Counted from the stretch's first letter, positions 15,600 through 24,633 are shown. The stretch is DNA of 64,000 nucleotides from Dietzia lutea (GCF_003096075.1 NZ_CP015449.1:2411001-2475000), one strand, 5' to 3'. The notes: generated by a model from the letters alone, not told the origin. A program made the numbers and translations.

Positions 15600-17035
15600 C
15601 TGGCCTCTCCCAGTGCAACGTCGACGGTGTTCGGCGGTTCGCCCTCACGAGAAGCATAGGTGACGGACACCGTCTCCCCCGGAGCGCGGGACCGGATCGC
15701 CGCGACGAGCGCGTCACCGTTCTCGATGAGCCGCTCGCCTACCCGGGTGACGATGGCGCCCTCCTCGATGCCCGCGCGGTCAGCCGGGCCGCCGGGCTCG
15801 ACCGAGCGCACCAGCGCGCCGTCTCCGGCCGGGGAGTCGCTCACCGTAACGCCGAGCACCGCCCGGGTGGCGAACCCCTGCTTGATGATCTGATCGGCGA
15901 TCCGGCGGGCCTGGTCCACCGGGATCGCGAATCCCAGCCCGATCGACCCCGAGTTGCCCGAGCCCAGCGACGCGATGGCCGAGTTGATGCCGATCAGCTC
16001 GCCGTTCATGTTCACCAGGGCGCCACCGGAGTTGCCGGGGTTCACCGCGGCGTCGGTCTGGATCGCGTCGATCACCGTGCTCTGATCGGACTGCGCACCA
16101 CCGGCACGCACCGGGCGCTCCAGCGCCGAGACGATACCGGTCGTGACCGTCCCGGACAGCCCGAGCGGCGAGCCGATGGCGGCCACGGCCTGGCCCTCGT
16201 TCAGGTTGGCGGACGTGCCGAGCGCGACCGGCGTCAGCGGGCGGGGCGCCTCGGCTCTGATGACCGCGATGTCCGTCGCGGGGTCGGTACCCACGATGCT
16301 CGCGGGTGCCTTGGAGCCGTCATCGAAGCGCACCTGGATAGTGCCGCCGACGGTAGCCATCGCGATGACGTGGTTGTTGGTGATGATGAGCCCGTCCGCC
16401 GTGAGCACGACCCCGGACCCCTCGCCTCGCCCGGTCTGGGCGCGCACGTCGATCGAGACGACGCTCGGCAGCACCTTGTCGGCGACCGCCTCGACCGTGC
16501 CGTCCGGCGCCTGCCCCACCGGCTGGGTGGCGCTGATCGGTGAGGACAGGCCCTCACCCGATCCACCTGCCACCGTCGCGCCGATCCACCCGCCCAGTCC
16601 GCCCGAGACGAGCATGGCGGCCACGATGCCGGCCACGACAAGTCCCTTGCCGGTCTTGCGCGACGTCGACCCGGGCTCGCCTCCGATGTGCCCCGGCCCG
16701 CCCTGGAAGGGCGTGCCCGTCGTCGCTCCCGGTCCCGCGGGGCCGGCCTGGCCCGGGTGCTGCTGCGGGGGAAACGCCGTGGTGGCGCGGCCGTCGTCGC
16801 CCCACCCCTGAGCGGGCCGACCCGGACCCGCGGGGGCACCCGGGCCAGCCGGTCCGCCGGGCGCGGCCGCACGCTGCTCACCGTAGGGGTACCGACCGGC
16901 ATACGGGTCGCGACCCCCATAGGGGTTCTGTCCTGCCGGATGCTGCGGGGATCCGCCGAGGCCCGCGCCCGGTCCGGCGGCCCATTCGTCTCCGGGTCCC
17001 CGGTCGCCCGGGCCCCGACCGTTCTCGTTCTCCAT
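15596..17035 (-). CDS. pepD: HtrA/PepD-type membrane-anchored serine protease with PDZ domain
   Basis: The 479-residue DegP-family protease degrades or refolds damaged envelope proteins. Residues 1-125 are a cytoplasmic Pro/Gly/Gln/Tyr-rich region (PYGGRDPYAGRYPYG); a membrane helix follows at about 130-155. The trypsin-like domain has the catalytic His in ITNNHV, the Asp in DPATDIAVI and the Ser in NPGNSGGAL; a single PDZ domain starts near residue 385 (LGVTVSD). In M. tuberculosis pepD is downstream of and regulated by MprAB and feeds back on it. Upstream at 17065-17078 is a 14-base motif identical to one before mprA. Its stop overlaps the moaB start. Confidence 0.93.
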   Translation of the reverse strand: MENENGRGPGDRGPGDEWAAGPGAGLGGSPQHPAGQNPYGGRDPYAGRYPYGEQRAAAPGGPAGPGAPAGPGRPAQGWGDDGRATTAFPPQQHPGQAGPAGPGATTGTPFQGGPGHIGGEPGSTSRKTGKGLVVAGIVAAMLVSGGLGGWIGATVAGGSGEGLSSPISATQPVGQAPDGTVEAVADKVLPSVVSIDVRAQTGRGEGSGVVLTADGLIITNNHVIAMATVGGTIQVRFDDGSKAPASIVGTDPATDIAVIRAEAPRPLTPVALGTSANLNEGQAVAAIGSPLGLSGTVTTGIVSALERPVRAGGAQSDQSTVIDAIQTDAAVNPGNSGGALVNMNGELIGINSAIASLGSGNSGSIGLGFAIPVDQARRIADQIIKQGFATRAVLGVTVSDSPAGDGALVRSVEPGGPADRAGIEEGAIVTRVGERLIENGDALVAAIRSRAPGETVSVTYASREGEPPNTVDVALGEAR

Positions 17036-17064
17036 GGCCCCATCGTCCCTGACCGCGCTGTGTG

Positions 17065-17078
17065 CCGGCTGAAACCCG
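17065..17078 (-). promoter_or_regulatory. Candidate MprA-type site upstream of pepD
   Basis: CCGGCTGAAACCCG (plus-strand reading) lies 30-43 bases before the pepD ATG and is repeated exactly at 19211-19224 before mprA. Reading the minus strand, it is the second half of a degenerate 11-base-period direct repeat. Confidence 0.5.
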
Positions 17079-17116
17079 ACCGGAACTGGCCAGGCACCCC
17101 CGGGGGCACCCGGCGA

Positions 17117-18508
17117 TCAGTTGGGGAACTGCTCGCTACCCGGGATGGTGAGGCGCACCTGCGCGCCACCGCCCTCGGCGTCACCGATCTCGACGGTACC
17201 GCCGTGCCGGGTCGTCACCTGTCGGACGATCGCGAGACCGAGACCGGACCCCGGCATGCCGCGGGCCTCGCGGGACCGGTGGAACCTCTCGAACACGAGC
17301 TCCCTGTCCTCTTCGGGGATACCGGGGCCCTCATCTGACACCGTCAGCTCCATCACCGCGTCGGACACGGGCCGCATCCGCACGGTCACCGTGCCACCGG
17401 CCGGACTCCATTTGGCCGCGTTGTCGCACACGTTGAGCACCGCACGCTCGATCCCCGCCGAATCGCCGTACGAATACCACGGCCTCAACTCGACGTCGAA
17501 CTCCACGTCGTGCCGGCGGCGACGCACCCGCTCGAGCGCCCGCTCGACGGCCTCGGATACGGCGACCGGCTCTAACTCGACCTCGCCGGAGTCCTCGCGC
17601 GCGAGCTCGACGAGATCCCCCACCAGCTGGCTGAGCTCGGAGATCTGCCCGACGACGTCCTCCTCGAGGGAGCGCCTGTCCGCATCCGGGATCGACGGCG
17701 CCCCCGGGCGGCTGGCGGCGATGAGCAGCTCGACGTTCGTCCGGAGACTCGTGAGCGGGGTCTTGAGTTCGTGCCCGGCGTCCGCGACGAGGCGCGCCTG
17801 GCGTTCGCGGCTCTCGCCCAGCGCGACGAGCATCTGGTTGAAGCTGCTCGTGAGGCGTGCGATCTCGTCGTCACCGGCCACGGGGATCGGCCGCAGGTCG
17901 TCGGTCCGGGCGATGCGCTCCACCGCCCTGGTCAGGCGGGCGACCGGCGCGAGCCCGGTCCGACCCACCGCGGTGCCCGCCACCGCGGCCAGCGCGATCC
18001 CGGCCGCACCGACCAGGGTGAGCACGATCGCCAGACGGTTGAGGGCCGCCCTGGTGGGGCCGAGGTCCTGAGCGAGGATGAGCGTGGACCCGTCCCGGAC
18101 GCCGACCGCATAGATCTGCTTGCCGCTCGAGGTCCGAAGACTCGATTCGGACTCCCCGCGCACGACGGAGATCTCCGGCCCGCCGATCTGGAACGGCTCG
18201 CCGGTCGCGGTACGTACGCCCGAGGGCGCCACGATCTGCGCGTCCAGATTCGGGTTAAACGCGCGGAGCGCGATGAGGGTGCTGCGGGACTGCAGCGCGA
18301 ATTCGGACGCCAGCTGACTGTTCACCAACTGATCGGCCTGCTGCTGCAGCCGACTGTTGACGTCGCTGTACATCGACCCCGACACGACGAAGTACGCCGC
18401 GACGGCCATCAGGGCCACCGCGACCCCCACCGAGCTCGCTGCCAACAGCGTGACCCGCTGGTGCAGTGAGATCGGGGCGGTTCCCGTCCGCATCGCGCGG
18501 GCCGGCAC
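17117..18508 (-). CDS. mprB: MprB-type sensor histidine kinase
   Basis: The 463-residue membrane kinase senses envelope stress and phosphorylates MprA. It has TM1 at about residues 20-43, an extracytoplasmic sensor of about 115 residues, TM2 at about 160-180, a HAMP domain containing ARLTRAVERIARTDDL, a DHp H-box DAGHELKTPLTSLR (catalytic His about residue 247), and a CA domain with NVCDNAAKW, DEGPGIPEED and GSGLGLAIV. The GTG at 18508 overlaps the mprA stop; ATG 18493 is an alternative. In mycobacteria MprB responds to surfactant and cell-wall stress and associates with DnaK. The pepD gene follows after an 81-base gap containing the shared motif. Confidence 0.92.
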   Translation of the reverse strand: MPARAMRTGTAPISLHQRVTLLAASSVGVAVALMAVAAYFVVSGSMYSDVNSRLQQQADQLVNSQLASEFALQSRSTLIALRAFNPNLDAQIVAPSGVRTATGEPFQIGGPEISVVRGESESSLRTSSGKQIYAVGVRDGSTLILAQDLGPTRAALNRLAIVLTLVGAAGIALAAVAGTAVGRTGLAPVARLTRAVERIARTDDLRPIPVAGDDEIARLTSSFNQMLVALGESRERQARLVADAGHELKTPLTSLRTNVELLIAASRPGAPSIPDADRRSLEEDVVGQISELSQLVGDLVELAREDSGEVELEPVAVSEAVERALERVRRRRHDVEFDVELRPWYSYGDSAGIERAVLNVCDNAAKWSPAGGTVTVRMRPVSDAVMELTVSDEGPGIPEEDRELVFERFHRSREARGMPGSGLGLAIVRQVTTRHGGTVEIGDAEGGGAQVRLTIPGSEQFPN

Positions 18509-19191
18509 TACGGCGTCTCGCGCAGCACGTATCCGACACCGCGGACGGTGTGGATCAACCGGTTCTCGCCCTCACCTTCCGTCTTGCGGCGCAGGTAGCC
18601 GATGTAGACCTCGAGCGCGTTACCCGACGTCGGGAAGTCGTAGCCCCACACCTCCTCGAGGATGTGGCTGCGGGTCAGCACCCGACGCGGGTGGTGCATG
18701 AGCAACTCGAGCAGGGAGAACTCGGTGCGGGTGAGCTGGATGCGTCGCTCCCCCCGGCTCACCTCACGGGTCGCCAGATCCATGCGCAGGTCCTCGAACT
18801 CGAGGACCTCGTCGACCTCCTCGGCGTCGGGGCCGCGACGACGCAGCAGCGCGCGGAGGCGGGCCAGGAGCTCCTCGAGCGCGAACGGCTTGGGCAGGTA
18901 GTCGTCGGCACCGGCGTCCAGTCCGGCGACGCGCTCGGAGACCGCGTCCCGCGCGGTGAGCATCAGTACTGGCAGATCGTCGCCGCGGCTACGCAGGATG
19001 CGGCAGACCTCGAGGCCGTCGCGGCGCGGCATCATGACGTCGAGGATCACGGCGTCGGGCCGGTCGGCGTCGACCCTCTCGATCGCCTCGACCCCGTCGC
19101 CCGCCAGCTCCACGTCGTACCCGTTGAACGTGAGGGAGCGCCGGAGCGATTCGCGTACGGCCTGGTCGTCGTCCACCACGAGGATCTTCAT
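18508..19191 (-). CDS. mprA: MprA-type OmpR-family response regulator
   Basis: The 227-residue regulator has a receiver domain with acidic pocket DDD (residues 7-9), phosphoacceptor D51 in VILDVMMP, T79 and K101. An Asp/Glu-rich linker is followed by a winged-helix DNA-binding domain with [25 protein letters not shown] and a YIGYLRRK recognition region. It leads the operon mprA-mprB-pepD-moaB-small protein. Twenty bases upstream of its ATG are two perfect 10-bp direct repeats (19209-19229), suggesting autoregulation. A strong hairpin (19261-19296) separates it from rpmF. Confidence 0.94.
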   Translation of the reverse strand: MKILVVDDDQAVRESLRRSLTFNGYDVELAGDGVEAIERVDADRPDAVILDVMMPRRDGLEVCRILRSRGDDLPVLMLTARDAVSERVAGLDAGADDYLPKPFALEELLARLRALLRRRGPDAEEVDEVLEFEDLRMDLATREVSRGERRIQLTRTEFSLLELLMHHPRRVLTRSHILEEVWGYDFPTSGNALEVYIGYLRRKTEGEGENRLIHTVRGVGYVLRETP

Positions 19192-19208
19192 AGGTGAAAG
19201 TCTCGCCT

Positions 19209-19229
19209 ACCCGGCTGAAACCCGGCTGA
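19209..19229 (-). promoter_or_regulatory. Direct-repeat operator candidate upstream of mprA
   Basis: ACCCGGCTGA occurs at 19209-19218 and again at 19220-19229 (plus-strand reading), an 11-base period suiting two OmpR-family monomers on one DNA face. It lies 18-38 bases before the mprA ATG and includes the 14-mer shared with the pepD promoter. Confidence 0.55.
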
Positions 19230-19260
19230 GGAACGCCTCAGGCAGGTGGGTCTACGCCGA

Positions 19261-19296
19261 CGAGCCCGGCAGGTCCGTGGGGACCTGCCGGGCTCG
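19261..19296 (-). terminator. Strong terminator hairpin after rpmF
   Basis: CGAGCCCGGCAGGTCC (19261-19276) pairs perfectly over 16 bp with 19281-19296 around the four-base loop GTGG. It follows rpmF on the minus strand and insulates mprA from ribosomal-protein transcription. Confidence 0.8.
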
Positions 19297-19362
19297 CGAC
19301 CGGCGTGTGCGTGCGGCGCTTGTCAGCGCCGCAGTACTCGACTGACAGCGCTCAGGGGCGAC

Positions 19363-19533
19363 TCAGCGGTCGAGGTCGATCAGACCGAGCTTGGCGGCCT
19401 TGACCAGACGACGCGGCAGCGCCACGGGGCGGCCGTCGATCTTGGTCTCCTGGAGGGCGACGTTGTCGGCCTTCCACTGGGAGCGGCGGGAGTGGGTGTT
19501 GGCGCGCGAGAGGCGGCGCTTGGGAACTGCCAT
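19363..19533 (-). CDS. rpmF: 50S ribosomal protein L32 (cysteine-free)
   Basis: This 56-residue protein, [18 protein letters not shown] at the start, is L32, which sits near the peptidyl-transferase region of the 50S subunit. Zinc-type L32 has four cysteines in its second half; this one has none, so it needs no zinc. It is second in the rpmE-rpmF pair on the minus strand, 53 bases after rpmE, and is followed by a strong terminator. Position next to mprA is conserved in mycobacteria and corynebacteria. Confidence 0.95.
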   Translation of the reverse strand: MAVPKRRLSRANTHSRRSQWKADNVALQETKIDGRPVALPRRLVKAAKLGLIDLDR

Positions 19534-19586
19534 GGTTATCGTCCTCGGGGTCTAGGAGGTGTACCGGGGCGCGGACGCCCCGCGTC

Positions 19587-19847
19587 TCACTTGGCGCGAC
19601 GGGCGCGGTTGCCGTAGCGGCGCTGGAACTTCTCGACGCGGCCGGCGGTGTCCATGACTCGCTGCGCACCGGTCCAGAAGGGGTGCGACTCGCTGGTCAC
19701 GTCCACGACGATGAGCGGGTACGTCTGACCGTCCTCCCACTCCACCGTGCGGGAGCTCGTCGCGGTGGAACGGGTGAGGAACTTGGTGCCCGTGCCCGAG
19801 TCCTGGAAGACCACCGGGTGGTAGTCGGGGTGGATGTCGTTCTTCAT
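19587..19847 (-). CDS. rpmE: 50S ribosomal protein L31 type B
   Basis: The 86-residue type B L31 ([18 protein letters not shown] at the N-terminus, SESHPFWTG in the middle) lacks the CxxC zinc motif of type A. It is divergent from rpmB across a 372-base gap. Type B L31 is often made under zinc starvation under Zur control in bacteria with two copies; whether a zinc-binding copy exists elsewhere in this genome cannot be told. A TACGAT sequence on the minus strand near 19966 is a possible -10. Confidence 0.95.
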   Translation of the reverse strand: MKNDIHPDYHPVVFQDSGTGTKFLTRSTATSSRTVEWEDGQTYPLIVVDVTSESHPFWTGAQRVMDTAGRVEKFQRRYGNRARRAK

Positions 19848-20219
19848 ACTGGATCCCTCTAGCTCGGTAGAAGTCTGTGGGTCTGGCGCTCGCCCCGGCG
19901 GGGACGCGCAAGTGCCAGTGGCCGAACCGGGGATTCCGGTGTCAGCACACGCATCGAAAGATCGTACCCGTAGGATGGCCGGGCACCCAATTCGAGCGGA
20001 CCGCGGTGGCGTCCGCGAGCGCCGAATGCGGCGCTGACGTGCCGATTACCGTTTCACGCGGTCGGACCGTAAACTAGACCATCGCTGTTGTCTGCACGTT
20101 TGCTATCGCCTCTCACGGTGTTCGCGACGTGGCGGTACGCCCCCGCACGGTCCAGGCCGTGTCGGGACGCGGACCCCGCCGCGCGCCACCTATGGACGGG
20201 GCGGAAGGAGAACCACGCC
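19848..20219. other. Divergent promoter region between rpmE and rpmB
   Basis: This 372-base gap must hold both promoters. On the plus strand TAAACT at 20070-20075 is a plausible -10 for rpmB, giving a leader of about 140 bases. I looked for a Zur-type palindrome (TGAAAATnATTTTCA-like) and found none. There is no convincing gene. Confidence 0.5.
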
Positions 20220-20456
20220 ATGTCGGCGCATTGCCAGGTAACGGGACGGAAGCCGGGTTTCGGCAAGTCCGTCTCGCACTCACACCGCAGGACCAACCGT
20301 CGCTGGAACCCGAACATCCAGCGTCGTAGCTACTTCCTGCCCTCGGAGGGTCGTCGCGTCACGCTGACCGTCTCGACCAAGGGCATCAAGACCATCGACC
20401 GCGATGGCATCGAGGCCGTCGTGGCCCGCATCCGTGCCCGTGGGGAGAAGATCTGA
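20220..20456 (+). CDS. rpmB: 50S ribosomal protein L28 (cysteine-poor)
   Basis: The 78-residue L28 starts [20 protein letters not shown], with [12 protein letters not shown] and the C-terminal [15 protein letters not shown]. One cysteine is present, not the four of zinc-binding L28. AAGGAG lies nine bases before the ATG. It is the first gene of rpmB-rpmG-rpsN-rpsR, whose genes are two to ten bases apart, ending in a strong hairpin. Confidence 0.95.
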   Translation: MSAHCQVTGRKPGFGKSVSHSHRRTNRRWNPNIQRRSYFLPSEGRRVTLTVSTKGIKTIDRDGIEAVVARIRARGEKI

Positions 20457-20457
20457 G

Positions 20458-20622
20458 ATGGCCCGTAACGACATCCGCCCCATCATCAAGCTGAAGTCCA
20501 CGGCCGGTACCGGGTACACCTACGTGACCCGCAAGAACCGTCGCAACAACCCGGACCGCATCGTCCTCAAGAAGTTCGACCCGGTCGTCCGTAAGCACGT
20601 CGAATTCCGAGAGGAGCGCTGA
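20458..20622 (+). CDS. rpmG: 50S ribosomal protein L33 (cysteine-free)
   Basis: The 54-residue L33 ([22 protein letters not shown], then [18 protein letters not shown]) has no CxxC pairs. Its ATG is one base after the rpmB stop, so the genes are translationally coupled. Confidence 0.95.
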   Translation: MARNDIRPIIKLKSTAGTGYTYVTRKNRRNNPDRIVLKKFDPVVRKHVEFREER

Positions 20623-20625
20623 CCC

Positions 20626-20931
20626 GTGGCCAAGAAGTCCAAGATCGCGCGCAACGAGCAGCGCAAGGCCAAGGTCGCCCGGTTCGCCGAGCGCCGCGCC
20701 GAGCTCAAGGCAATCATCAAGAACCCGGAGACCACGGACGAGGCCCGTCTCGAGGCCCAGACCGCTCTCAACAAGATGCCGCGTGACGCCTCGCCCGTGC
20801 GGGTGCGCAACCGCGACGTCGCCGACGGCCGCCCCCGCGGCTACATCCGCAAGTTCGGCCTCTCCCGCGTCCGCATGCGCGAGATGGCCCACCGGGGCGA
20901 GCTCCCCGGTGTCACGAAGTCGAGCTGGTGA
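20626..20931 (+). CDS. rpsN: 30S ribosomal protein S14, long zinc-free form
   Basis: The 101-residue S14 is of the long type that lacks the two CxxC pairs of the 61-residue zinc form. It starts at GTG three bases after rpmG, with [17 protein letters not shown] and the conserved C-terminal [21 protein letters not shown] segment ([11 protein letters not shown]) that contacts 16S rRNA in the 30S head. Confidence 0.95.
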   Translation: MAKKSKIARNEQRKAKVARFAERRAELKAIIKNPETTDEARLEAQTALNKMPRDASPVRVRNRDVADGRPRGYIRKFGLSRVRMREMAHRGELPGVTKSSW

Positions 20932-20941
20932 GTAGGTAACC

Positions 20942-21199
20942 ATGGCTAAAGCACGTAGCACCCCGTCCAAGAAGATCCGTGCCCAGGAGGGCCGTCGACC
21001 CAAGAAGAACCCGCTGAAGGTCGCGGGTATCGAGACGGTCGACTACAAGGACGTCAACACCCTCCGCACGTTCATCTCCGACCGCGGCAAGATCCGTTCG
21101 CGCCGCGTCACCGGCCTCACGCCGCAGCAGCAGCGTCAGGTCGCCGTGGCGGTCAAGAACGCCCGCGAGATGGCCCTGCTGCCGTTCACCAGCCGCTGA
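20942..21199 (+). CDS. rpsR: 30S ribosomal protein S18 (cysteine-free)
   Basis: The 85-residue S18 has a basic N-terminus ([11 protein letters not shown]), the core [16 protein letters not shown] and [13 protein letters not shown], and ends ALLPFTSR. It contains no cysteine. It is the last gene of the four-gene ribosomal cluster and is followed after 75 bases by a long terminator hairpin. The cluster arrangement rpsR-rpsN-rpmG-rpmB facing rpmE-rpmF and mprAB is also found in Corynebacterium. Confidence 0.95.
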   Translation: MAKARSTPSKKIRAQEGRRPKKNPLKVAGIETVDYKDVNTLRTFISDRGKIRSRRVTGLTPQQQRQVAVAVKNAREMALLPFTSR

Positions 21200-21274
21200 G
21201 TCACCGCTCGGCGCGGTCGAACCGAACCGCCCGTCCCGCCCGCGGCGTCTAGCCGCCGACCGGACAACAGCAAC

Positions 21275-21325
21275 CCGATCGGGGTCGTGTCTCCTCTTCG
21301 AGTAGGAGTGCACGACCCCGATCGG
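21275..21325 (+). terminator. Long terminator hairpin after rpsR
   Basis: CCGATCGGGGTCGTG (21275-21289) pairs perfectly over 15 bp with 21311-21325; inside, CTCCT/AGGAG adds a second stem around a short loop. No T-run follows. Confidence 0.8.
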
Positions 21326-21361
21326 CGTTACCGCCCCTCTCCCTGATCCAGGAGTCCGCCA

Positions 21362-22300
21362 GTGGCCGGCGTCCTCAACGGCTTCGCCGTCATCGTCGCG
21401 CTCGTCGCGCTGGGCTGGCTGCTCGCCCGGACCCTCGTCCTCGGCACGGACGCGCGCCTGGTGCTCAACCGACTCGTCTTCTTCGTGGCGACGCCGGCGC
21501 TGTTGTTCGACTCCCTCGCCCGCACCACTCTCGACCAGGTCTTCACCGGCGTGTTCGTGGTGTCCGCGGTGTCGGCGATCATCATCGCCGTCCTCTATAT
21601 GGCGATCGCCCGGCTCTGGCTGAGACGCCCGGCCGCCGACCTGGTGGTGGGCGCGCTGTCCGCCGGCTACGTCAACTCGGCAAACCTCGGCATCCCGATC
21701 GCCCTGTACGTCCTCGGCGACCTGGGCTTCGTCATGCCGCTGCTTCTCTTCCAGGTGGTGGTCCTCCAGCCCGTCGCCATCGCGGTGCTGGAGCGGGCCG
21801 CGCGCGCGGAGGGCGCGGACAGCGGAGGCGGCGCCCTGGGCTCTCTCCTACAGTCGGTGCGGACGCCCATCGTCTTGGCCGCGCTCGCCGGCGTCGTCGT
21901 CGCCGCGCTGCCCTGGACGCCGTCCGATTCCCTACTCGAGCCGGTGCACCTCGTCGGCCAGATCTCGGTACCCGGCGCGCTCCTGGTGTTCGGGATGTCG
22001 CTCTACGGCGTCAAGGTGCTCGAGGCCGGCGCCTCCCCGCGCCGGGAGATCTTCCTCGCGAGCGCGCTCAAGCTCATCGCCCACCCGGTGCTGGCGTACG
22101 CGATCGGCGCCTGGATGCTGGGCATGCGCGATCACGAACTCCTCACCGTCGTCGTCGCGGCCGCGCTGCCCACCGCACAGAACGTGCTGGTGGTGGCCAC
22201 CCGCTACGGCCACGGGACACTGCTGGCCCGCGACTCCGCGGTGCTCACGACCCTCGGCGCCCTGCCCGTCCTGCTGCTGGTCTCCGCGCTCCTGGCCTGA
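21362..22300 (+). CDS. AEC family transporter
   Basis: The 312-residue membrane protein has about ten helices in the two inverted-repeat bundles of the auxin efflux carrier/AEC family. Typical features are FFVATPALLFDSLA in helix 2, the discontinuous helix segment GYVNSANLGIPIALYVLG, and ALPTAQNVLVVATRYG in the second half. Bacterial members move small organic acids such as malate, but the substrate cannot be inferred. GTG 21362 has GGAG seven bases upstream, and it sits just after the ribosomal terminator. It is convergent with the leucine operon. Confidence 0.85.
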   Translation: MAGVLNGFAVIVALVALGWLLARTLVLGTDARLVLNRLVFFVATPALLFDSLARTTLDQVFTGVFVVSAVSAIIIAVLYMAIARLWLRRPAADLVVGALSAGYVNSANLGIPIALYVLGDLGFVMPLLLFQVVVLQPVAIAVLERAARAEGADSGGGALGSLLQSVRTPIVLAALAGVVVAALPWTPSDSLLEPVHLVGQISVPGALLVFGMSLYGVKVLEAGASPRREIFLASALKLIAHPVLAYAIGAWMLGMRDHELLTVVVAAALPTAQNVLVVATRYGHGTLLARDSAVLTTLGALPVLLLVSALLA

Positions 22301-22382
22301 CGGCCCCCGCCGCGACCAGGGGCTTCCGGCGCGGCCAGCGGAACCAGGCGGAACCGCTCGACCATGCGCGACCAGGCGGGCG

Positions 22383-23177
22383 TCAGCCGGCGCCGGCCGC
22401 GGCCAGCACCCCGGCGAACACGATCGCGTTGTTCACGCCGTGCAGCACCATCCCGGGCACGATCGAGCGGTACCACTCCGCCATCGCGCACAGGGAGATC
22501 CCCACGACGAGCAGGTACGGCAGCGCGGGCGGCACCATGTGCACGACCGCGAAGACCGCCCCGGCGAGCGTGATGCCGGCGCCGGCCCGCAGCCTCGCGC
22601 GCACGGCGGGCAGCACGACGCCGCGGAACACGACCTCCTCCGCGGCGGGCACCAGTACGGCCACGGTGAGCAGCCCGAGCACCGCGAACACCGGCCCGCC
22701 GGCGATGACGTCGGCGATCGCCTCGCCGCCGGGATCATCCGGCTCGTCGGGCCCGGCGCCGAGCGGGAGGAGTACGAGCATCGACGCGGCGACGCCGGCG
22801 GCCATCACCGCGGGGATCTGCCACGCCAGGTGCCACGGCGAGCGGTCCGGCCGCCGCAGGCCCACGTCCGCCCAGCCGAGGCCGCGTCGCCGCAGGAGGT
22901 GGACCCACACCGCGCCGAGCGCGGCCACCGCGGTTCCGGCCAGGACGACAAGCACGAGGGTCGCGGGCTCGGGGCGGCCGGCGCCCGCCGTCCGCACGGC
23001 GAGGAGTCCGAGGATGACGACGACGAGGGCCACCACGTACCCGAGGACCCACGCCAACGCCGACAGCGCCGCCCGGCCGCGGACCGGTGTGGTCCACAGT
23101 CCGGGGGCGCTGTGGCCGCGTGGGGCACGTCCGGGCGGGGGCCCTGTGTGCGGTGGCCGGTGCGGTGGCGTCGTCAC
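22383..23177 (-). CDS. CPBP family intramembrane protease
   Basis: The 264-residue membrane protein has about seven or eight helices and the CPBP/Abi motifs: EEVVFRG (EExxxR) at about residues 180-186, FAVVH (FxxxH) around 218, and HGVNN (HxxxN) around 249. These form a metal site cleaving substrates in the membrane. A 30-residue Pro/His-rich cytoplasmic lead precedes the first helix. Its GTG overlaps the TGA of scoB (GTGA), making it the last gene of the leucine-degradation operon. I know of no role for a CPBP protease in branched-chain catabolism, so it may process a membrane regulator or simply share the transcript. Confidence 0.82.
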   Translation of the reverse strand: MTTPPHRPPHTGPPPGRAPRGHSAPGLWTTPVRGRAALSALAWVLGYVVALVVVILGLLAVRTAGAGRPEPATLVLVVLAGTAVAALGAVWVHLLRRRGLGWADVGLRRPDRSPWHLAWQIPAVMAAGVAASMLVLLPLGAGPDEPDDPGGEAIADVIAGGPVFAVLGLLTVAVLVPAAEEVVFRGVVLPAVRARLRAGAGITLAGAVFAVVHMVPPALPYLLVVGISLCAMAEWYRSIVPGMVLHGVNNAIVFAGVLAAAGAG

Positions 23178-23857
23178 TTCAGGTGGTCGGCCACCCGGAA
23201 CGGGGCGTCTGTGGCGGCGGTGATCTGCTCGAGGGTCACGCCGTCGACCAGTTCGATGAGCGTGAGCCCGTCGGCGTCGCGGTCGAAGACGCCGAGCTCG
23301 GTGATGATCCGGTCGACGCAGCCCAAGCCGGTGAGCGGGAGGGTGATCTCGGAGACGATCTTCGACGAGCCGTTCTTGGCGACCTGGTCCATGACCACGA
23401 CGATGCGGCGCGCGCCCACCACGAGGTCCATCGCGCCACCCATCCCCTTGACCATCGCCCCGGGCACCATCCAGTTCGCGATGTCTCCGGCCGGGTTGAC
23501 CTCCATCGCCCCGAGGATCGCGACGTCGATCTTGCCGGAGCGGATCATGCCGAAGCTCGTCGCGGAGTCGAAGATCGCCGACCCGGGCAGGGTCGTCACG
23601 GTCTCCTTGCCGGCGTTGATGAGATCCGGGTCGACGTGGTCGGGGTGCGGGTACGGCCCGATGCCCAGCAGACCGTTCTCGGACTGCAGGGTCACGGTCA
23701 CCCCCTCGGGCACGTAGTTGGGCACCAGGGTCGGCAGGCCGATCCCGAGGTTGACGTACTGGCCGTCCTCCAGCTCCAGGGCCGCGCGGGCGGCCATGGC
23801 CTTGCGGTCCCGGCCCAGCCGGGCGGGGGTGGACTCCGGCGTGGCGGAGGTGCTCAT
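23174..23857 (-). CDS. scoB: Succinyl-CoA:3-ketoacid CoA-transferase subunit B
   Basis: This 227-residue beta subunit carries the catalytic Glu in [13 protein letters not shown] (about residue 60), which forms the covalent CoA-thioester. With ScoA it moves CoA from succinyl-CoA to acetoacetate, giving acetoacetyl-CoA. That is exactly the step needed after HMG-CoA lyase releases acetoacetate. The N-terminal 15 residues are a Ser/Thr/Pro-rich lead. Its ATG overlaps the scoA stop by one base (TGATG). Confidence 0.93.
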   Translation of the reverse strand: MSTSATPESTPARLGRDRKAMAARAALELEDGQYVNLGIGLPTLVPNYVPEGVTVTLQSENGLLGIGPYPHPDHVDPDLINAGKETVTTLPGSAIFDSATSFGMIRSGKIDVAILGAMEVNPAGDIANWMVPGAMVKGMGGAMDLVVGARRIVVVMDQVAKNGSSKIVSEITLPLTGLGCVDRIITELGVFDRDADGLTLIELVDGVTLEQITAATDAPFRVADHLK

Positions 23858-24633
23858 CAGCGCTGTCCTTCCGAGGGCGGGTTGGTGGTCATCTTCTCGA
23901 TCCACTTGGTCTGCGCGACCTGCTCCGTGGTCAGCTCGACCAGCCGGTGAACGAAGATCCCGGGCAGGTGGATGTCGTCGGGCGCGAGCTCGCCGACCTC
24001 GACGACCTCCTCGGCCTCGACGATGCACACGCGCCCGGCCATCGCGGCCAGCGGCGAGAAGTTGCGGGCGGTGAGGTTGAACCGGAGGTTGCCGCTGCGA
24101 TCGGCCACCGCGGCCCGCACCAGCGAGTAGTCCGCCTCGATCGCCTGCTCGAGCACGTACGTCTCGCCGCGGATCTCGCGGGTCTCCTTGGGCGGGGAGG
24201 CCACCGCCACGCCGCCGGTCGAGTCGTACTTCCACGGCATGCCGCCGTCGGCGACGAACGTGCCCACGCCAGTGCGTGTATAGAACGCCCCGATCCCCGA
24301 ACCCCCGGCCCGCATCCGCTCGGCCAACGTGCCCTGCGGGGTGAGCTCCACCTCGAGCTCCCCGGACAGGTACTGCCGGGCGAACTCCTTGTTCTCCCCC
24401 ACGTAGGAGGAGACGATGCGCCGCAGTTTGCCGGTCTCCAGCAGGATCCCCAGACCCTTGCCGTCGACGCCGGCATTGTTGGAGAACACCTCGAAGTCCC
24501 CCACGTCGCGCGCGGCGAGCGCCTCGATCACGATCTGCGGGATCCCGCAGAGGCCGAACCCGCCGGCGGCGATCGACGCCCCGTCGGGGATGTCCGCGAC
24601 AGCCTCCGCCGCGGTCATGAGTTTGCTGGACAT
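23857..24633 (-). CDS. scoA: Succinyl-CoA:3-ketoacid CoA-transferase subunit A
   Basis: The 258-residue alpha subunit has the CoA-transferase family I signature [10 protein letters not shown] near residue 24, [14 protein letters not shown] around 49 and the C-terminal segment [23 protein letters not shown]. It pairs with ScoB to activate acetoacetate. It follows the acyl-CoA ligase gene in the minus-strand operon after about 50 bases and precedes scoB with a one-base overlap. Confidence 0.93.
   Translation of the reverse strand: MSSKLMTAAEAVADIPDGASIAAGGFGLCGIPQIVIEALAARDVGDFEVFSNNAGVDGKGLGILLETGKLRRIVSSYVGENKEFARQYLSGELEVELTPQGTLAERMRAGGSGIGAFYTRTGVGTFVADGGMPWKYDSTGGVAVASPPKETREIRGETYVLEQAIEADYSLVRAAVADRSGNLRFNLTARNFSPLAAMAGRVCIVEAEEVVEVGELAPDDIHLPGIFVHRLVELTTEQVAQTKWIEKMTTNPPSEGQR

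Noticed and set aside
19848-20219. Zur box between rpmE and rpmB
   Set aside because: The zinc-free ribosomal genes suggested one, but I found no TGAAAAT-type inverted repeat; TTACCGTTT and ACCGTAAAC there are a weak direct repeat only.
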